This document shows, piece by piece, positions 9,553 to 18,296 of a stretch of DNA of 64,000 nt. Origin of the DNA: Siccibacter turicensis LMG 23730 (GTDB lineage: Bacteria; Pseudomonadota; Gammaproteobacteria; Enterobacterales; Enterobacteriaceae); NCBI RefSeq assembly GCF_000463155.2, contig NZ_AWFZ01000028.1, forward strand, positions 778,910 to 842,909, given 5' to 3'. The translations under genes were made by a program, and so were the position numbers. The notes under the pieces are model-generated. The model searched no databases and was not told where the DNA came from. It saw only the letters and a list, made by a program, of their open reading frames with translations. Position 1 is the stretch's first letter; each line of letters opens with the position of its first letter.

Positions 9553-11751
9553 ATGAAAAGTTTAAAAATCGCCGCCAGCCGCGCATGCCCTGACTGTTTT
9601 ACCACCGCACGAGACATCGTGGATGCCGGCCACTCTGATTATATTGATATCGCCGCCGCTGTACTTACGGTCAGTGATATTTTCGCCGGCATGATCGATG
9701 AAATAGAAGCCACGGGGTTTGGCATTCCCATTTTTATTGCCACATATAAGGAAGAGATTGTGCCGGCAGAATATCTACCGCGTATTCAGGGGGTATTTGA
9801 AAATAATGAGACCTGCCATGCTTTTTACGGTCGCCAGCTCGAAGCCGCCGCACAGAAATATGAGACCCGGCTACGTCCGCCCTTTTTTCGCGCGCTGGTG
9901 GAGTATGTCAGCCAGGGCAACAGCGCCTTTGACTGCCCGGGGCATCAGGGCGGGCAGTTTTTCCGCCGTCACCCGGCGGGCAACCAGTTCGTGGATTTCT
10001 TCGGTGAAACCCTGTTTCGCGCCGACCTGTGCAACGCCGACGTGGCAATGGGCGATCTGCTGATCCATGAAGGCGCCCCCTGCAGTGCCCAGCAACACGC
10101 GGCGAACGTGTTCCACGCGGATAAAACCTACTTTGTGCTGAACGGAACATCGGCGGCGAACAAGGTGGTGCTGAATGCCCTGCTCACGCCCGGCAATCTG
10201 GTGCTGTTCGATCGCAATAACCATAAATCAAACCACCACGGCGCACTGTTGCAGGCCGGTGCCACGCCGGTCTATCTGGAAACCGCGCGCAACCCGTATG
10301 GCCTGATTGGCGGGATCGATGACCACTGTTTCAATGAAGCCTGGCTACGTGAGCGCGTGGCGGCGGTTGCCCCGGAGCGCGCCCGGGATCGTCGCCCGTT
10401 CCGCCTGGCGGTGATCCAGCTTGGCACCTACGACGGTACCATCTACAACGCCCGCCAGGTATTGGATAAGATTGGTCACCTGTGCGACTACATTTTGTTT
10501 GATTCCGCCTGGGTGGGGTACGAGCAGTTTATCCCGATGATGGCCGAGTGCTCGCCGCTGCTGCTGACGTTAAACGAAAACGATCCGGGCATTCTGGTGA
10601 CGCAGTCGGTCCATAAGCAGCAGGCCGGTTTCTCACAGTCGTCTCAGATCCATAAGAAAGACCGTCATATCAAAGGCCAGCCGCGTTACGTCCCGCACAA
10701 GCGCCTCAATAATGCGTTCATGATGCATGCCTCCACCAGCCCGTTCTATCCCCTGTTCGCCGCGCTGGATATCAATGCCCGGATGCACGAGGGGGTCAGC
10801 GGCCGCAATATGTGGATGGACTGCGTGGTGGACGGCATCGAGGCGCGGAAGCTTATTCTGCAACACTGCCGCCTGATACGCCCCTTTGTACCGGATAGCG
10901 TGGACGGGCGTCCGTGGGAGAGCTGGCCAACCGCCGACATTGCCGCGGATCTGCGTTTCTTTCATTTCGTTCCCGGTGCGCAGTGGCATGCCTTCGAAGG
11001 CTATGCCGCACACCAGTACTTTATCGATCCCTGCAAGCTGCTGCTGACCACGCCGGGGATTAATGTCCGCACCGGCGAGTACGAGGCGTTTGGCGTTCCG
11101 GCTACGGTGCTGGCGAACTACCTGCGTGAAAACGGCATTATTCCCGAGAAATGCGACCTTAACTCGATCCTGTTCCTGCTGACGCCCGCCGAAGACATGG
11201 GCAAGCTGCAGCAGCTTATTGCCCAACTGGTGCAGTTTGAAAAGCTCATCGAGCGCGATGCGCCGCTCAAGGAGGTGCTGCCGTCCATCTGCAAACAGCA
11301 TCCGGCGCGTTACCGGAACTACACGCTGCGTCAGCTTTGCCAGGAGATACACGATCTCTACGCGCGCCACAACGTGAAGCTGCTGCAAAAAGAGATGTTC
11401 CGCCAGGCGCATTTCCCGCGGGTCAAAATGAGTCCGCAGCAGGCCCATTACGCCTTTTTACGCGGCGAAGTGGAGCTGGTTTCCCTGCGTGACGCAGAGG
11501 GCCGTATTGCCGCCGAGGGCGCACTCCCCTACCCGCCGGGCGTACTCTGTGTGGTGCCCGGTGAAATCTGGGGCGATGCGGTGCTGCGTTACTTTGCCGC
11601 GCTGGAGGAGGGAATTAACCTTCTGCCCGGCTTCGCGCCGGAACTGCAGGGGGTTTATATCGAGGAGCAGGATGGCCGCCTGGGCGTGCACTGCTACGTC
11701 ATCAAACAGCCGGACGCGCGTCCAGCCCTGCTGAAGGGGGAGCGGCTATGA
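9553..11751 (+). CDS. speF: Inducible ornithine decarboxylase
   Basis: This 732-residue PLP enzyme of the prokaryotic Orn/Lys/Arg decarboxylase group converts ornithine to putrescine and CO2, consuming a cytoplasmic proton. It has the N-terminal wing domain, the PLP lysine K355 in SVHKQQAGFSQ, the FDCPGHQGG segment near residue 135 and the C-terminal domain. The ATG at 9553 follows AAAGGAATAACC. It overlaps potE by four bases, so the decarboxylase and its antiporter are co-translated. Expression should depend on ornithine through speFL. Length is the same as in E. coli. Confidence 0.97.
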   Translation: MKSLKIAASRACPDCFTTARDIVDAGHSDYIDIAAAVLTVSDIFAGMIDEIEATGFGIPIFIATYKEEIVPAEYLPRIQGVFENNETCHAFYGRQLEAAAQKYETRLRPPFFRALVEYVSQGNSAFDCPGHQGGQFFRRHPAGNQFVDFFGETLFRADLCNADVAMGDLLIHEGAPCSAQQHAANVFHADKTYFVLNGTSAANKVVLNALLTPGNLVLFDRNNHKSNHHGALLQAGATPVYLETARNPYGLIGGIDDHCFNEAWLRERVAAVAPERARDRRPFRLAVIQLGTYDGTIYNARQVLDKIGHLCDYILFDSAWVGYEQFIPMMAECSPLLLTLNENDPGILVTQSVHKQQAGFSQSSQIHKKDRHIKGQPRYVPHKRLNNAFMMHASTSPFYPLFAALDINARMHEGVSGRNMWMDCVVDGIEARKLILQHCRLIRPFVPDSVDGRPWESWPTADIAADLRFFHFVPGAQWHAFEGYAAHQYFIDPCKLLLTTPGINVRTGEYEAFGVPATVLANYLRENGIIPEKCDLNSILFLLTPAEDMGKLQQLIAQLVQFEKLIERDAPLKEVLPSICKQHPARYRNYTLRQLCQEIHDLYARHNVKLLQKEMFRQAHFPRVKMSPQQAHYAFLRGEVELVSLRDAEGRIAAEGALPYPPGVLCVVPGEIWGDAVLRYFAALEEGINLLPGFAPELQGVYIEEQDGRLGVHCYVIKQPDARPALLKGERL

Positions 11752-13061
11752 GCAAATCCACGAAAATGGGGGTGGTGCAGCTTACCGTGCTGACCATCGT
11801 TAACATGATGGGCTCGGGCATCATCATGCTGCCCACCCGGCTTGCCGAAGTCGGCACCCTCTCCATCATCTCCTGGCTGGTGACCGCCGTGGGGTCGATG
11901 GCGCTGGCATGGGCCTTCGCCAAATGCGGGATGTACAGCCGCAAGTCCGGAGGAATGGGGGGCTATGCCGAGTATGCGTTCGGCAAATCCGGCAATTTCA
12001 TGGCCAACTATACCTACGGCGTGTCGCTGCTGATTGCTAACGTGGCGATTGCCATCTCGGCGGTCGGTTACGGCACCGAGCTGGTGGGCGTCGTCCTGAC
12101 GCCGGTACAGATCGGCATTGCCACCATCGTGGTGCTGTGGATTTGCACGCTGGCCAACATCGGTGGAGCGCGCATAACCGGGCAAATCAGCGGCATCACC
12201 GTCTGGGGCGTTATCGTGCCGGTGGTGGGCCTGTGCGTCATCGGCTGGTTCTGGTTCAGCCCGGCGCGCTACGTCAGCGCCTGGAATCCGCATCACCTGC
12301 CGTTCTTCTCCGCCGTCGGCTCCTCGATTGCCATGACCCTGTGGGCCTTTCTGGGGCTGGAGTCGGCCTGCGCCAATGCCGAGGTGGTGGAGAACCCTGA
12401 ACGCAACGTGCCGATCGCGGTACTGGGCGGGACGCTGGGCGCGGCGGTGATTTACATCGTCTCGACCAATGTGATTGCTGGTATCGTCCCCAATCTGGAT
12501 CTTGCCCACTCCACCGCGCCCTTCGGGCTGGCGTTTGCCCAGATGTTCACTCCGGCGGTGGGCAAGGTGATCATGGGACTGATGGTGATGTCCTGCTGCG
12601 GGTCGCTGCTTGGCTGGCAGTTTACTATCGCCCAGGTGTTCAAATCCTCCGCGGATGAAGGCTACTTCCCGAAAATCTTCTCCCGCGTTACCAAAGCGAA
12701 CGCACCGGTGCAGGGAATGCTGACCATCGTGATTTTCCAGAGCTTATTGTCACTGATGACTATCAGCCCCTCGTTGAACAGCCAGTTCAACGTGCTGGTG
12801 AACCTGGCGGTGGTAACCAATATCATCCCGTATATTCTGTCGATGGCGGCGCTGGTGATTATTCAGAAAGCCGCCAATGTCGACCCGGGGAAGGCGAAAG
12901 CGGCCAACGTGATTGCGCTGGTGGGGGCGATTTACAGCTTTTACGCGCTCTACTCCTCGGGCGAGGAGGCCATGCTGTACGGGGCCATTGTCACCTTTAT
13001 GGGCTGGACGCTGTACGGCCTGGTGTCGCCGCGTTTTGAGCTAAAGAATCGGCCCGGCTAA
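11748..13061 (+). CDS. potE: Putrescine/ornithine antiporter PotE
   Basis: The 437-residue inner-membrane protein has about 12 hydrophobic helices of the amino acid-polyamine-organocation family, beginning MGVVQLTVLTIVNMMGSGIIMLP, the typical first helix of basic amino acid/polyamine antiporters. It exports putrescine in exchange for ornithine and so completes the acid-resistance cycle with SpeF. The ATGA overlap with speF shows translational coupling. A bidirectional terminator follows directly. Confidence 0.96.
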   Translation: MSKSTKMGVVQLTVLTIVNMMGSGIIMLPTRLAEVGTLSIISWLVTAVGSMALAWAFAKCGMYSRKSGGMGGYAEYAFGKSGNFMANYTYGVSLLIANVAIAISAVGYGTELVGVVLTPVQIGIATIVVLWICTLANIGGARITGQISGITVWGVIVPVVGLCVIGWFWFSPARYVSAWNPHHLPFFSAVGSSIAMTLWAFLGLESACANAEVVENPERNVPIAVLGGTLGAAVIYIVSTNVIAGIVPNLDLAHSTAPFGLAFAQMFTPAVGKVIMGLMVMSCCGSLLGWQFTIAQVFKSSADEGYFPKIFSRVTKANAPVQGMLTIVIFQSLLSLMTISPSLNSQFNVLVNLAVVTNIIPYILSMAALVIIQKAANVDPGKAKAANVIALVGAIYSFYALYSSGEEAMLYGAIVTFMGWTLYGLVSPRFELKNRPG

Positions 13062-13068
13062 TAAAAAA

Positions 13069-13100
13069 CAAAACGGCAACCCGAAGGTTGCCGTTTTACT
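13069..13100. terminator. Bidirectional terminator between potE and pgm
   Basis: A stem AAACGGCAAC / GTTGCCGTTT with loop CCGAAG is flanked by A-rich sequence on the left and T-rich on the right. It can therefore terminate both potE (+) and pgm (-). Confidence 0.85.
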
Positions 13101-13157
13101 GTTTTCCCCTCGCTCCCGGAGAAAGCCGGGTGCGGGGTCAGTATTCCCGGGAACGCA

Positions 13158-14798
13158 TTACGCGTTTTTCAGCACTTCACTGACAATTTCCACCGCTTCT
13201 TTCTCGATTTGCTGGCGGTGTTCCGCCCCGAGGAAGCTTTCGCAGTAGATTTTGTAGGCGTCTTCAGTACCGGACGGACGCGCCGCGAACCAGCCGTTTT
13301 CCGTCATAACTTTCAGACCGCCAATCGACGCGCCGTTACCCGGTGCTTCGGTGAGACGTGCGGTAATAGGGTCGCCCGCCAGGGTGTTGGCGCTGACCAT
13401 TTCCGGCGAAAGCTTCGACAGCGCCGCTTTCTGGGCGGAGGTGGCTGACGCCTGGATACGGTTGTAGCTCGGGGCGCCAAAGCGCTCCGCCAGCTCGTCA
13501 TAATGCTGCTGCGGGTTTTTGCCGGTCACTGCAGTGATCTCTGCCGCCAGCAGGCACATGATGATGCCGTCTTTGTCGGTGGACCATGGGGTGCCGTCGA
13601 AACGCAGGAACGAGGCCCCGGCGCTCTCTTCTCCGCCAAAGCCAAAGCTGCCGTCGTGCAGACCGTCAACGAACCACTTAAAGCCGACCGGTACTTCCAC
13701 CAGCTTACGGCCCAGCGCGTCGACCACGCGGTCAATCATCGCTGAAGAGACCAGGGTTTTACCCACTGCCACGTCCTGACCCCACTGCGGGCGGTGCTGG
13801 AACAGGTAGTTGATGGCCACGGCCAGGTAGTGGTTCGGGTTCATCAGGCCCGCCGGCGTAACGATGCCGTGACGGTCGTAGTCCGGGTCGTTGGCAAAGG
13901 CCAGGTCGAACTGGTCGCGCAGCTTAAGCAGGCCCGCCATCGCCGATTCGCTGGAGCAGTCCATACGGATCACGCCGTCTTTATCGAGGTGCATAAAGCG
14001 GAAGGTCTGATCCACCTGATCGTTAACCAGCGTCAAATCGAGCTGATAGTGCTCGGCAATGCGCTTCCAGTATTCGATACCGGAGCCGCCGAGCGGGTCG
14101 ACGCCAAGCTTAAGGCCCGCTTTCTGGATCGCCGCCATGTCTACGATCCCGGCCAGCCCTTCGACAAACGGCTGTACCAGATCCATCGCTTTAACGCGAC
14201 CGCTGGCCCAGGCTTCGTCGAGGCTGACGCGCTTCACGCCGTTCAGGCCATCGGCCAGCAGCGCGTTGGCGCGGTTTTCCACCACTTTGGTGACGTTGGT
14301 GTCAGCCGGGCCGCCGTTTGGCGGATTGTATTTGATGCCGCCATCTTCCGGCGGGTTGTGAGACGGGGTAATCACGATACCGTCCGCCTGCGCGCCGTCG
14401 CTCTTGTTGTGTTCAAGGATCGCGTTGGAGATGGCCGGCGTCGGCGTGTAGCCGTTGTTTTCCTGCACGATCACATCCACGCCGTTGGCAGCCAGCACTT
14501 CCAGCACCGAAATAAAGGCCGGTTCGGAGAGCGCATGGGTATCTTTACCCACGTAGCACGGGCCGGTGATGCCGTTTTTGGCGCGCTCTTCGGCAATCGC
14601 CTGGGCAATTGCCAGAATATGCGGTTCGTTAAAGCTGTGGCGAGCGGCGCTGCCGCGGTGACCGGAGGTGCCAAATTTAACGGCGTGTTCCGTATTCCCG
14701 ACGTCAGGCTTGAGCACATAGTATTGCGCGGTAAGCTGCGCGACGTTAATCAAGTCACTCTGTTGCGCAGGTTGCCCCGCGCGCTTGTCGATTGCCAT
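13158..14798 (-). CDS. pgm: Phosphoglucomutase
   Basis: The 546-residue enzyme interconverts glucose-1-phosphate and glucose-6-phosphate. The phosphoserine is S146 in [11 protein letters not shown]; the Mg2+ site NDPDYDRHG and the C-terminal phosphate-binding [11 protein letters not shown] are present. I start it at the ATG 14798 ([13 protein letters not shown]), preceded by AAGGA; a longer in-frame start at 14819 adds seven residues not found in E. coli Pgm. It lies 24 bases downstream of seqA, as in E. coli, and is probably co-transcribed with it. Confidence 0.97.
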   Translation of the reverse strand: MAIDKRAGQPAQQSDLINVAQLTAQYYVLKPDVGNTEHAVKFGTSGHRGSAARHSFNEPHILAIAQAIAEERAKNGITGPCYVGKDTHALSEPAFISVLEVLAANGVDVIVQENNGYTPTPAISNAILEHNKSDGAQADGIVITPSHNPPEDGGIKYNPPNGGPADTNVTKVVENRANALLADGLNGVKRVSLDEAWASGRVKAMDLVQPFVEGLAGIVDMAAIQKAGLKLGVDPLGGSGIEYWKRIAEHYQLDLTLVNDQVDQTFRFMHLDKDGVIRMDCSSESAMAGLLKLRDQFDLAFANDPDYDRHGIVTPAGLMNPNHYLAVAINYLFQHRPQWGQDVAVGKTLVSSAMIDRVVDALGRKLVEVPVGFKWFVDGLHDGSFGFGGEESAGASFLRFDGTPWSTDKDGIIMCLLAAEITAVTGKNPQQHYDELAERFGAPSYNRIQASATSAQKAALSKLSPEMVSANTLAGDPITARLTEAPGNGASIGGLKVMTENGWFAARPSGTEDAYKIYCESFLGAEHRQQIEKEAVEIVSEVLKNA

Positions 14799-14822
14799 TG
14801 CCTGATCCTTTTGACGCAAGAG

Positions 14823-15371
14823 TTAAATGGTGCCGCAAACCTTTTCGATCAATTCCGCCGGGAACTGCATGGTCTGCATGATGTGTTCGATCATGCTGCG
14901 CTTGCGTTCCGTGTTGGTATTGGTGATTACCCAGTACGGCGTACCGGGAACGTGTTTGGGCTTAGTCTGATTGCCGCTGTGTAGCAGCGTTTGCTCATCC
15001 CCGGCGAAATAGATACGGGTGCGGCCATGAAGCGAGTCGGTGGCGGCGGCAAACGCTGAAGCGTCCAGTGAGTAGAGTGTAGACAGAACCAGCATGAAAC
15101 GATTGACGGCTTTCTTCTGCTCGGCGTAATCGTCCGACAGCAGCAGCTCGCGCATGGCGCGCACGCGGTCCCTGACCTCGCTGACCGGCTTCGTCTCTTC
15201 CGTTGCTACCGCTTTAACAACCGGTTCACCTTTAACCGGCGCGGGAGCAGCGTCGAGGGAGGCGGCTACTTTCAACATGCGCCGTAAAATGTCCGACGCG
15301 CTCTCGCCAATATGCTGCGTGTGGCTCGCAATATAGCGGTAAAGTTCGTCATCAACTTCAATCGTTTTCAT
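14823..15371 (-). CDS. seqA: SeqA, negative regulator of replication initiation
   Basis: This 182-residue protein binds hemimethylated GATC sites and sequesters oriC after initiation. The N-terminal oligomerisation domain (MKTIEVDDELYRYIASHT, residues 1-35) and the C-terminal DNA-binding domain (about 70-182, with AMRELLLSDDYAEQKKAVNRF and TKPKHVPGTPYWVITNTNT) are clear. The linker between them is divergent. I use the ATG 15371, which aligns with E. coli; an upstream start at 15404 would add eleven unsupported residues. It is followed by pgm. Confidence 0.96.
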   Translation of the reverse strand: MKTIEVDDELYRYIASHTQHIGESASDILRRMLKVAASLDAAPAPVKGEPVVKAVATEETKPVSEVRDRVRAMRELLLSDDYAEQKKAVNRFMLVLSTLYSLDASAFAAATDSLHGRTRIYFAGDEQTLLHSGNQTKPKHVPGTPYWVITNTNTERKRSMIEHIMQTMQFPAELIEKVCGTI

Positions 15372-15421
15372 CTTCATCCAGTGCAATATCTTCTCTGAAT
15401 ACAAGTCGTTGGGACGTTGGG

Positions 15422-15449
15422 ATTATAGAAGCAAAAACCCAACAGCGAA
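15422..15449 (-). promoter_or_regulatory. Candidate seqA-pgm promoter
   Basis: On the minus strand a perfect TATAAT (15427-15422) lies 16 bases after TTCGCT (15449-15444). The -10 is strong and the -35 moderate. The transcript would start about 45 bases before the seqA ATG. Confidence 0.5.
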
Positions 15450-15563
15450 TAGCGTCAAACCAGGAAGGCAGCAAAAGTCAGATTAAACTGGAATCTTGCG
15501 GCCGGGCGGCAGAATGGTCAACATGATACCCTAACCTGACGCACTCAAAAAAAGAACTTTGCC

Positions 15564-16340
15564 ATGAAATTGAATACCCGAGCGCAATCTGCGCAACAAC
15601 CGAACAACAATTCTCCCGTCGTGCTGATCCACGGACTGTTTGGCAGCCTGGACAACCTCGGCGTGCTGGCGCGTGACCTGGTTGAAGACCGCGATGTGCT
15701 GTCGGTGGATATGCGAAATCATGGCCTCTCCCCGCGCGCCGACGAGATGCGTTATCCGGCGATGGCGCAGGACATCATCGATACCCTGGATGCGCAGGGC
15801 GTCGATAAGGTGACGCTTATCGGCCACTCCATGGGCGGTAAAGCGGCGATGGCGGTAACGGCGCTGGCGCCCGAGCGCATTGATAAGCTGGTGGTGATTG
15901 ATATGGCGCCGGTGGATTACGACGTGCGCCGCCACGACGAGATCTTCGCCGCCATCCGCGCGGTGACCGAGGCGGGGGCGGAGAGTCGCCAGGCGGCGGC
16001 CGAGGTGATGCGTCGCCATCTTGATGAAGAGGGCGTGATTCAGTTTCTGCTGAAATCCTTTGTCGACGGCGCGTGGCGCTTTAACGTGCCGGTGCTGTGG
16101 GACTGCTATCGCCAGATCACCGGCTGGGAAACGGTGCCCGCCTGGCCGCACCCTGCCCTGTTTATTCGCGGCGGCAACTCCTCGTACGTCTCAGAAAGCT
16201 ATCGCGATGCGCTGCTGGCGCAGTTCCCGCAGGCCCGCGCGCATGTGATTGCCGGTGCCGGCCACTGGGTTCACGCCGAGAAACCGCAGGCGGTGCTGCG
16301 CGCCATCCGCCGCTTTCTGGATGGCGGCGTAACTGACTAA
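15564..16340 (+). CDS. ybfF: YbfF, alpha/beta-hydrolase esterase
   Basis: The 258-residue product has the alpha/beta-hydrolase signature: the oxyanion segment LIHGLFGSLDNLG (from residue 21), nucleophile S89 in IGHSMGG, and the catalytic histidine in GAGHWVHAEKP near residue 234. E. coli YbfF is an esterase with activity on acyl thioesters and short esters; the physiological substrate is unclear. It is transcribed divergently from seqA-pgm, as in E. coli. Confidence 0.93.
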   Translation: MKLNTRAQSAQQPNNNSPVVLIHGLFGSLDNLGVLARDLVEDRDVLSVDMRNHGLSPRADEMRYPAMAQDIIDTLDAQGVDKVTLIGHSMGGKAAMAVTALAPERIDKLVVIDMAPVDYDVRRHDEIFAAIRAVTEAGAESRQAAAEVMRRHLDEEGVIQFLLKSFVDGAWRFNVPVLWDCYRQITGWETVPAWPHPALFIRGGNSSYVSESYRDALLAQFPQARAHVIAGAGHWVHAEKPQAVLRAIRRFLDGGVTD

Positions 16341-16376
16341 AAACAGACCGACCGGCCATTTGAGGACGTTAACGCG

Positions 16377-16405
16377 TTGGCGCGCCGGACGCCCTCATGT
16401 ATGAT
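16377..16405 (+). promoter_or_regulatory. Candidate ybfE promoter
   Basis: TTGGCG (16377-16382) and TATGAT (16400-16405) are separated by exactly 17 bases, about 65 bases upstream of the ybfE start. I do not see the LexA box that would make it an SOS promoter. Confidence 0.55.
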
Positions 16406-16469
16406 GGCGCGCTGTAATTACGCCCCGGCGCTGTCGGGCAGCCTGTTTCTCCTGTCTCAATTTTCTATC

Positions 16470-16754
16470 ATGGCAAAAGAACAAACGGACCGTACGACAC
16501 TTGATCTGTTCGCGCACGAGCGTCGCCCCGGCCGCCCGAAGACGAACCCCCTGACGCGTGATGAGCAGCTGCGCATCAATAAACGCAATCAGCTAAAGCG
16601 CGACAAAGTTCGCGGGCTTAAGCGTGTCGAACTGAAGCTCAATGAAGAAGCGGTAGACGCACTTAACCAGCTGGCGCAGGCGCGTGATATCAGCCGCAGC
16701 GAGCTTATTGAAGAGATGCTGCTGGCCCAGCTGAAAAACCTCACGTCCCAATAA
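16470..16754 (+). CDS. ybfE: YbfE, small ribbon-helix-helix-like protein
   Basis: This 94-residue, strongly basic protein matches E. coli YbfE (MAKEQTDRTTLDLFAHERRP start). Its C-terminal part, RGLKRVELKLNEEAVDALNQ plus RDISRSELIEEMLLAQL, has the spacing of a ribbon-helix-helix DNA-binding fold. The long in-frame extension back to 16377 is not supported by homology and contains the promoter. E. coli ybfE is reported as LexA-controlled; no convincing box is visible here. It lies upstream of fldA but fldA has its own promoter. Confidence 0.88.
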   Translation: MAKEQTDRTTLDLFAHERRPGRPKTNPLTRDEQLRINKRNQLKRDKVRGLKRVELKLNEEAVDALNQLAQARDISRSELIEEMLLAQLKNLTSQ

Positions 16755-16823
16755 TTTCCCCGCAAAAAACGGCGAGAAAAACGCCACCATGTTGCAGTCT
16801 GTGCACACCGAGGTGATAGCGGT

Positions 16824-16852
16824 TTCCGCACTCTTCGCTGTTCTGCTATGAT
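16824..16852 (+). promoter_or_regulatory. Candidate fldA promoter
   Basis: TTCCGC (16824-16829) and TATGAT (16847-16852) are 17 bases apart, about 60 bases before fldA. The weak -35 fits an activator-assisted promoter. A GCACACCGAGGTGAT segment just upstream (about 16803-16817) could be a SoxS/MarA-type box, which is inference only. Confidence 0.5.
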
Positions 16853-16915
16853 TGCCCTTATCTGCGGGCATTCTGCCGTCACCATACTATTTAGTTTCAA
16901 GAGGTTATTTAACTC

Positions 16916-17446
16916 ATGGCAATCGTAGGCATTTTTTTCGGCAGCGACACCGGCAACACCGAAAACATCGCAAAAATGATTCAAAAACAGCTCGGTACGG
17001 ATGTTGCCGAGGTGCATGACATTGCGAAAAGCAGCAAAGAAGATCTGGAAGCCTTCGATATCCTGCTGCTGGGTATTCCGACCTGGTATTACGGCGAAGC
17101 GCAGTGTGACTGGGATGATTTCTTCCCGACGCTGGAAGAAGTGGATTTCAACGGCAAGCTGGTCGCGCTGTTTGGCTGCGGCGATCAGGAAGATTATGCA
17201 GAGTACTTCTGCGATGCGCTGGGTACCATCCGCGACATCATCGAGCCGAACGGTGCCACCATCGTCGGCCACTGGCCAACCGCGGGTTACCACTTTGAAG
17301 CCTCTAAGGGCCTGGCGGATGACGACCACTTCGTGGGCCTCGCCATTGACGAAGATCGTCAGCCGGAACTGACCGCCGAGCGCGTCGACCAGTGGGTGAA
17401 ACAGATTTCCGAAGAACTGCATCTTCAGGACATCCTTAACGCCTGA
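16916..17446 (+). CDS. fldA: Flavodoxin 1
   Basis: The 176-residue FMN protein carries the phosphate-binding loop [12 protein letters not shown] (from about residue 10) and the long-chain flavodoxin insertion. It is a low-potential electron carrier for biotin synthase, IspG/IspH and activation of radical enzymes; in this window LipA and MiaB are radical-SAM enzymes likely to draw on it. In E. coli fldA is essential and lies upstream of uof-fur, as here. Confidence 0.97.
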   Translation: MAIVGIFFGSDTGNTENIAKMIQKQLGTDVAEVHDIAKSSKEDLEAFDILLLGIPTWYYGEAQCDWDDFFPTLEEVDFNGKLVALFGCGDQEDYAEYFCDALGTIRDIIEPNGATIVGHWPTAGYHFEASKGLADDDHFVGLAIDEDRQPELTAERVDQWVKQISEELHLQDILNA

Positions 17447-17453
17447 TAATTGA

Positions 17454-17480
17454 ACGGCGTAAATCATCGATTTACGCCGT
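17454..17480 (+). terminator. Hairpin after fldA
   Basis: ACGGCGTAAAT and ATTTACGCCGT form a perfect 11-bp stem with a five-base loop, eight bases after the fldA stop. It is followed by ATCAATAGA rather than a T run, so termination may be partial. Read-through would reach uof-fur, as described for E. coli. Confidence 0.5.
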
Positions 17481-17518
17481 ATCAATAGATAAAACCAATA
17501 AAAATAATCGCTACAAGT

Positions 17519-17548
17519 TTGTAACTTTTCCCCTCAACTCTGTACAAT
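17519..17548 (+). promoter_or_regulatory. Candidate uof-fur promoter
   Basis: TTGTAA (17519-17524) and TACAAT (17543-17548) with an 18-base spacer lie about 110 bases before the uof start. No clear 19-bp Fur box is visible by eye. Confidence 0.6.
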
Positions 17549-17659
17549 GTCTCCCTGGTTAACCGAGTGAAACCCCTATAAATTGTGGCGCCATTCCGGT
17601 TTTTAAGCACACTTTCGGATTGGTACTTGCGATTTTCATTTAACTCAGGCAGTTCTATA

Positions 17660-17749
17660 ATGAGTCGCATTCAACACAAGATATCCGGTTATTCTGCTTC
17701 GTGTACCGGAGCGAATCGCAAAGCAACAGGACAGATTCCGCATGACTGA
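17660..17749 (+). CDS. uof: Uof, leader peptide translated upstream of fur
   Basis: The 29-codon ORF (MSRIQHKISGYSASCTGANR...) ends at a TGA that overlaps the first eight bases of fur, in a different frame. In E. coli the corresponding uof ORF couples fur translation, and the sRNA RyhB represses fur indirectly by blocking uof initiation. The position, length and overlap here match that arrangement. The peptide itself has no recognised function. It is too short for ordinary gene calling. Confidence 0.8.
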   Translation: MSRIQHKISGYSASCTGANRKATGQIPHD

Positions 17750-18194
17750 CAATAATACCGCATTAAAAAAGGCTGGCCTGAAAGTCACGCTTCCAAGACT
17801 TAAAATTCTCGAAGTGTTGCAGGGTCCAGACAACCACCATGTCAGCGCGGAAGACCTCTACAAGCGCCTCATCGACATGGGCGAAGAGATTGGCCTGGCC
17901 ACCGTATATCGCGTGCTCAACCAGTTCGACGATGCCGGCATCGTGACGCGCCACAACTTCGAAGGCGGCAAATCCGTGTTCGAACTGACGCAGCAGCATC
18001 ACCACGATCACCTGATCTGCCTCGACTGCGGAAAAGTGATTGAATTCAGCGATGACTCTATCGAACTGCGTCAGCGTGAAATCGCTACCCGTCACGGTAT
18101 TCGTCTGACCAACCACAGCCTCTACCTGTACGGTCACTGCGCTGAAGGCGACTGCCGCGAAGAAGAACACGCGCACGAGGTTAATAACAAGTAA
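17742..18194 (+). CDS. fur: Fur, ferric uptake regulator
   Basis: This 150-residue metalloregulator has the N-terminal winged helix (LKVTLPRLKILEVLQ, DLYKRLIDMGEEIGLATVYRVL), the HHHDHLICLDCG metal and zinc motif and a C-terminal His/Glu-rich tail. With Fe2+ it represses iron-uptake genes. The start codon lies inside the end of uof, so fur translation should be coupled to it. A strong intrinsic terminator follows. Confidence 0.98.
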   Translation: MTDNNTALKKAGLKVTLPRLKILEVLQGPDNHHVSAEDLYKRLIDMGEEIGLATVYRVLNQFDDAGIVTRHNFEGGKSVFELTQQHHHDHLICLDCGKVIEFSDDSIELRQREIATRHGIRLTNHSLYLYGHCAEGDCREEEHAHEVNNK

Positions 18195-18210
18195 CCGCGC
18201 AGCGCGACAG

Positions 18211-18237
18211 AAAACCGGCTAAGGCCGGTTTTTTTTC
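18211..18237 (+). terminator. Terminator of fur
   Basis: AAAACCGG / CCGGTTTT stem with a short CTAAGG loop and eight T, about 17 bases after the fur stop. Confidence 0.88.
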
Positions 18238-18254
18238 GTCCCGACCACGGGCAG

Positions 18255-18282
18255 ACAAAAAAGCCAGCCCGCAGGCTGGCGT
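18255..18282 (-). terminator. Terminator of the chiP-chitobiase operon
   Basis: Read on the minus strand, GCCAGCCTGCGGGCTGGC is a tight hairpin followed by six T, about 15 bases after the chitobiase stop codon. Confidence 0.85.
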
Positions 18283-18296
18283 ATGAGTCACCGCGC

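Noticed and set aside
13794-14984. A 396-codon plus-strand frame opposite pgm and the end of seqA
   Set aside because: It is a mirror frame of pgm with biased composition and no recognisable domain.
16405-16470. LexA box upstream of ybfE
   Set aside because: CTGTAATTACGCCCCG has only one half of CTGT-N8-ACAG; no acceptable site was found.
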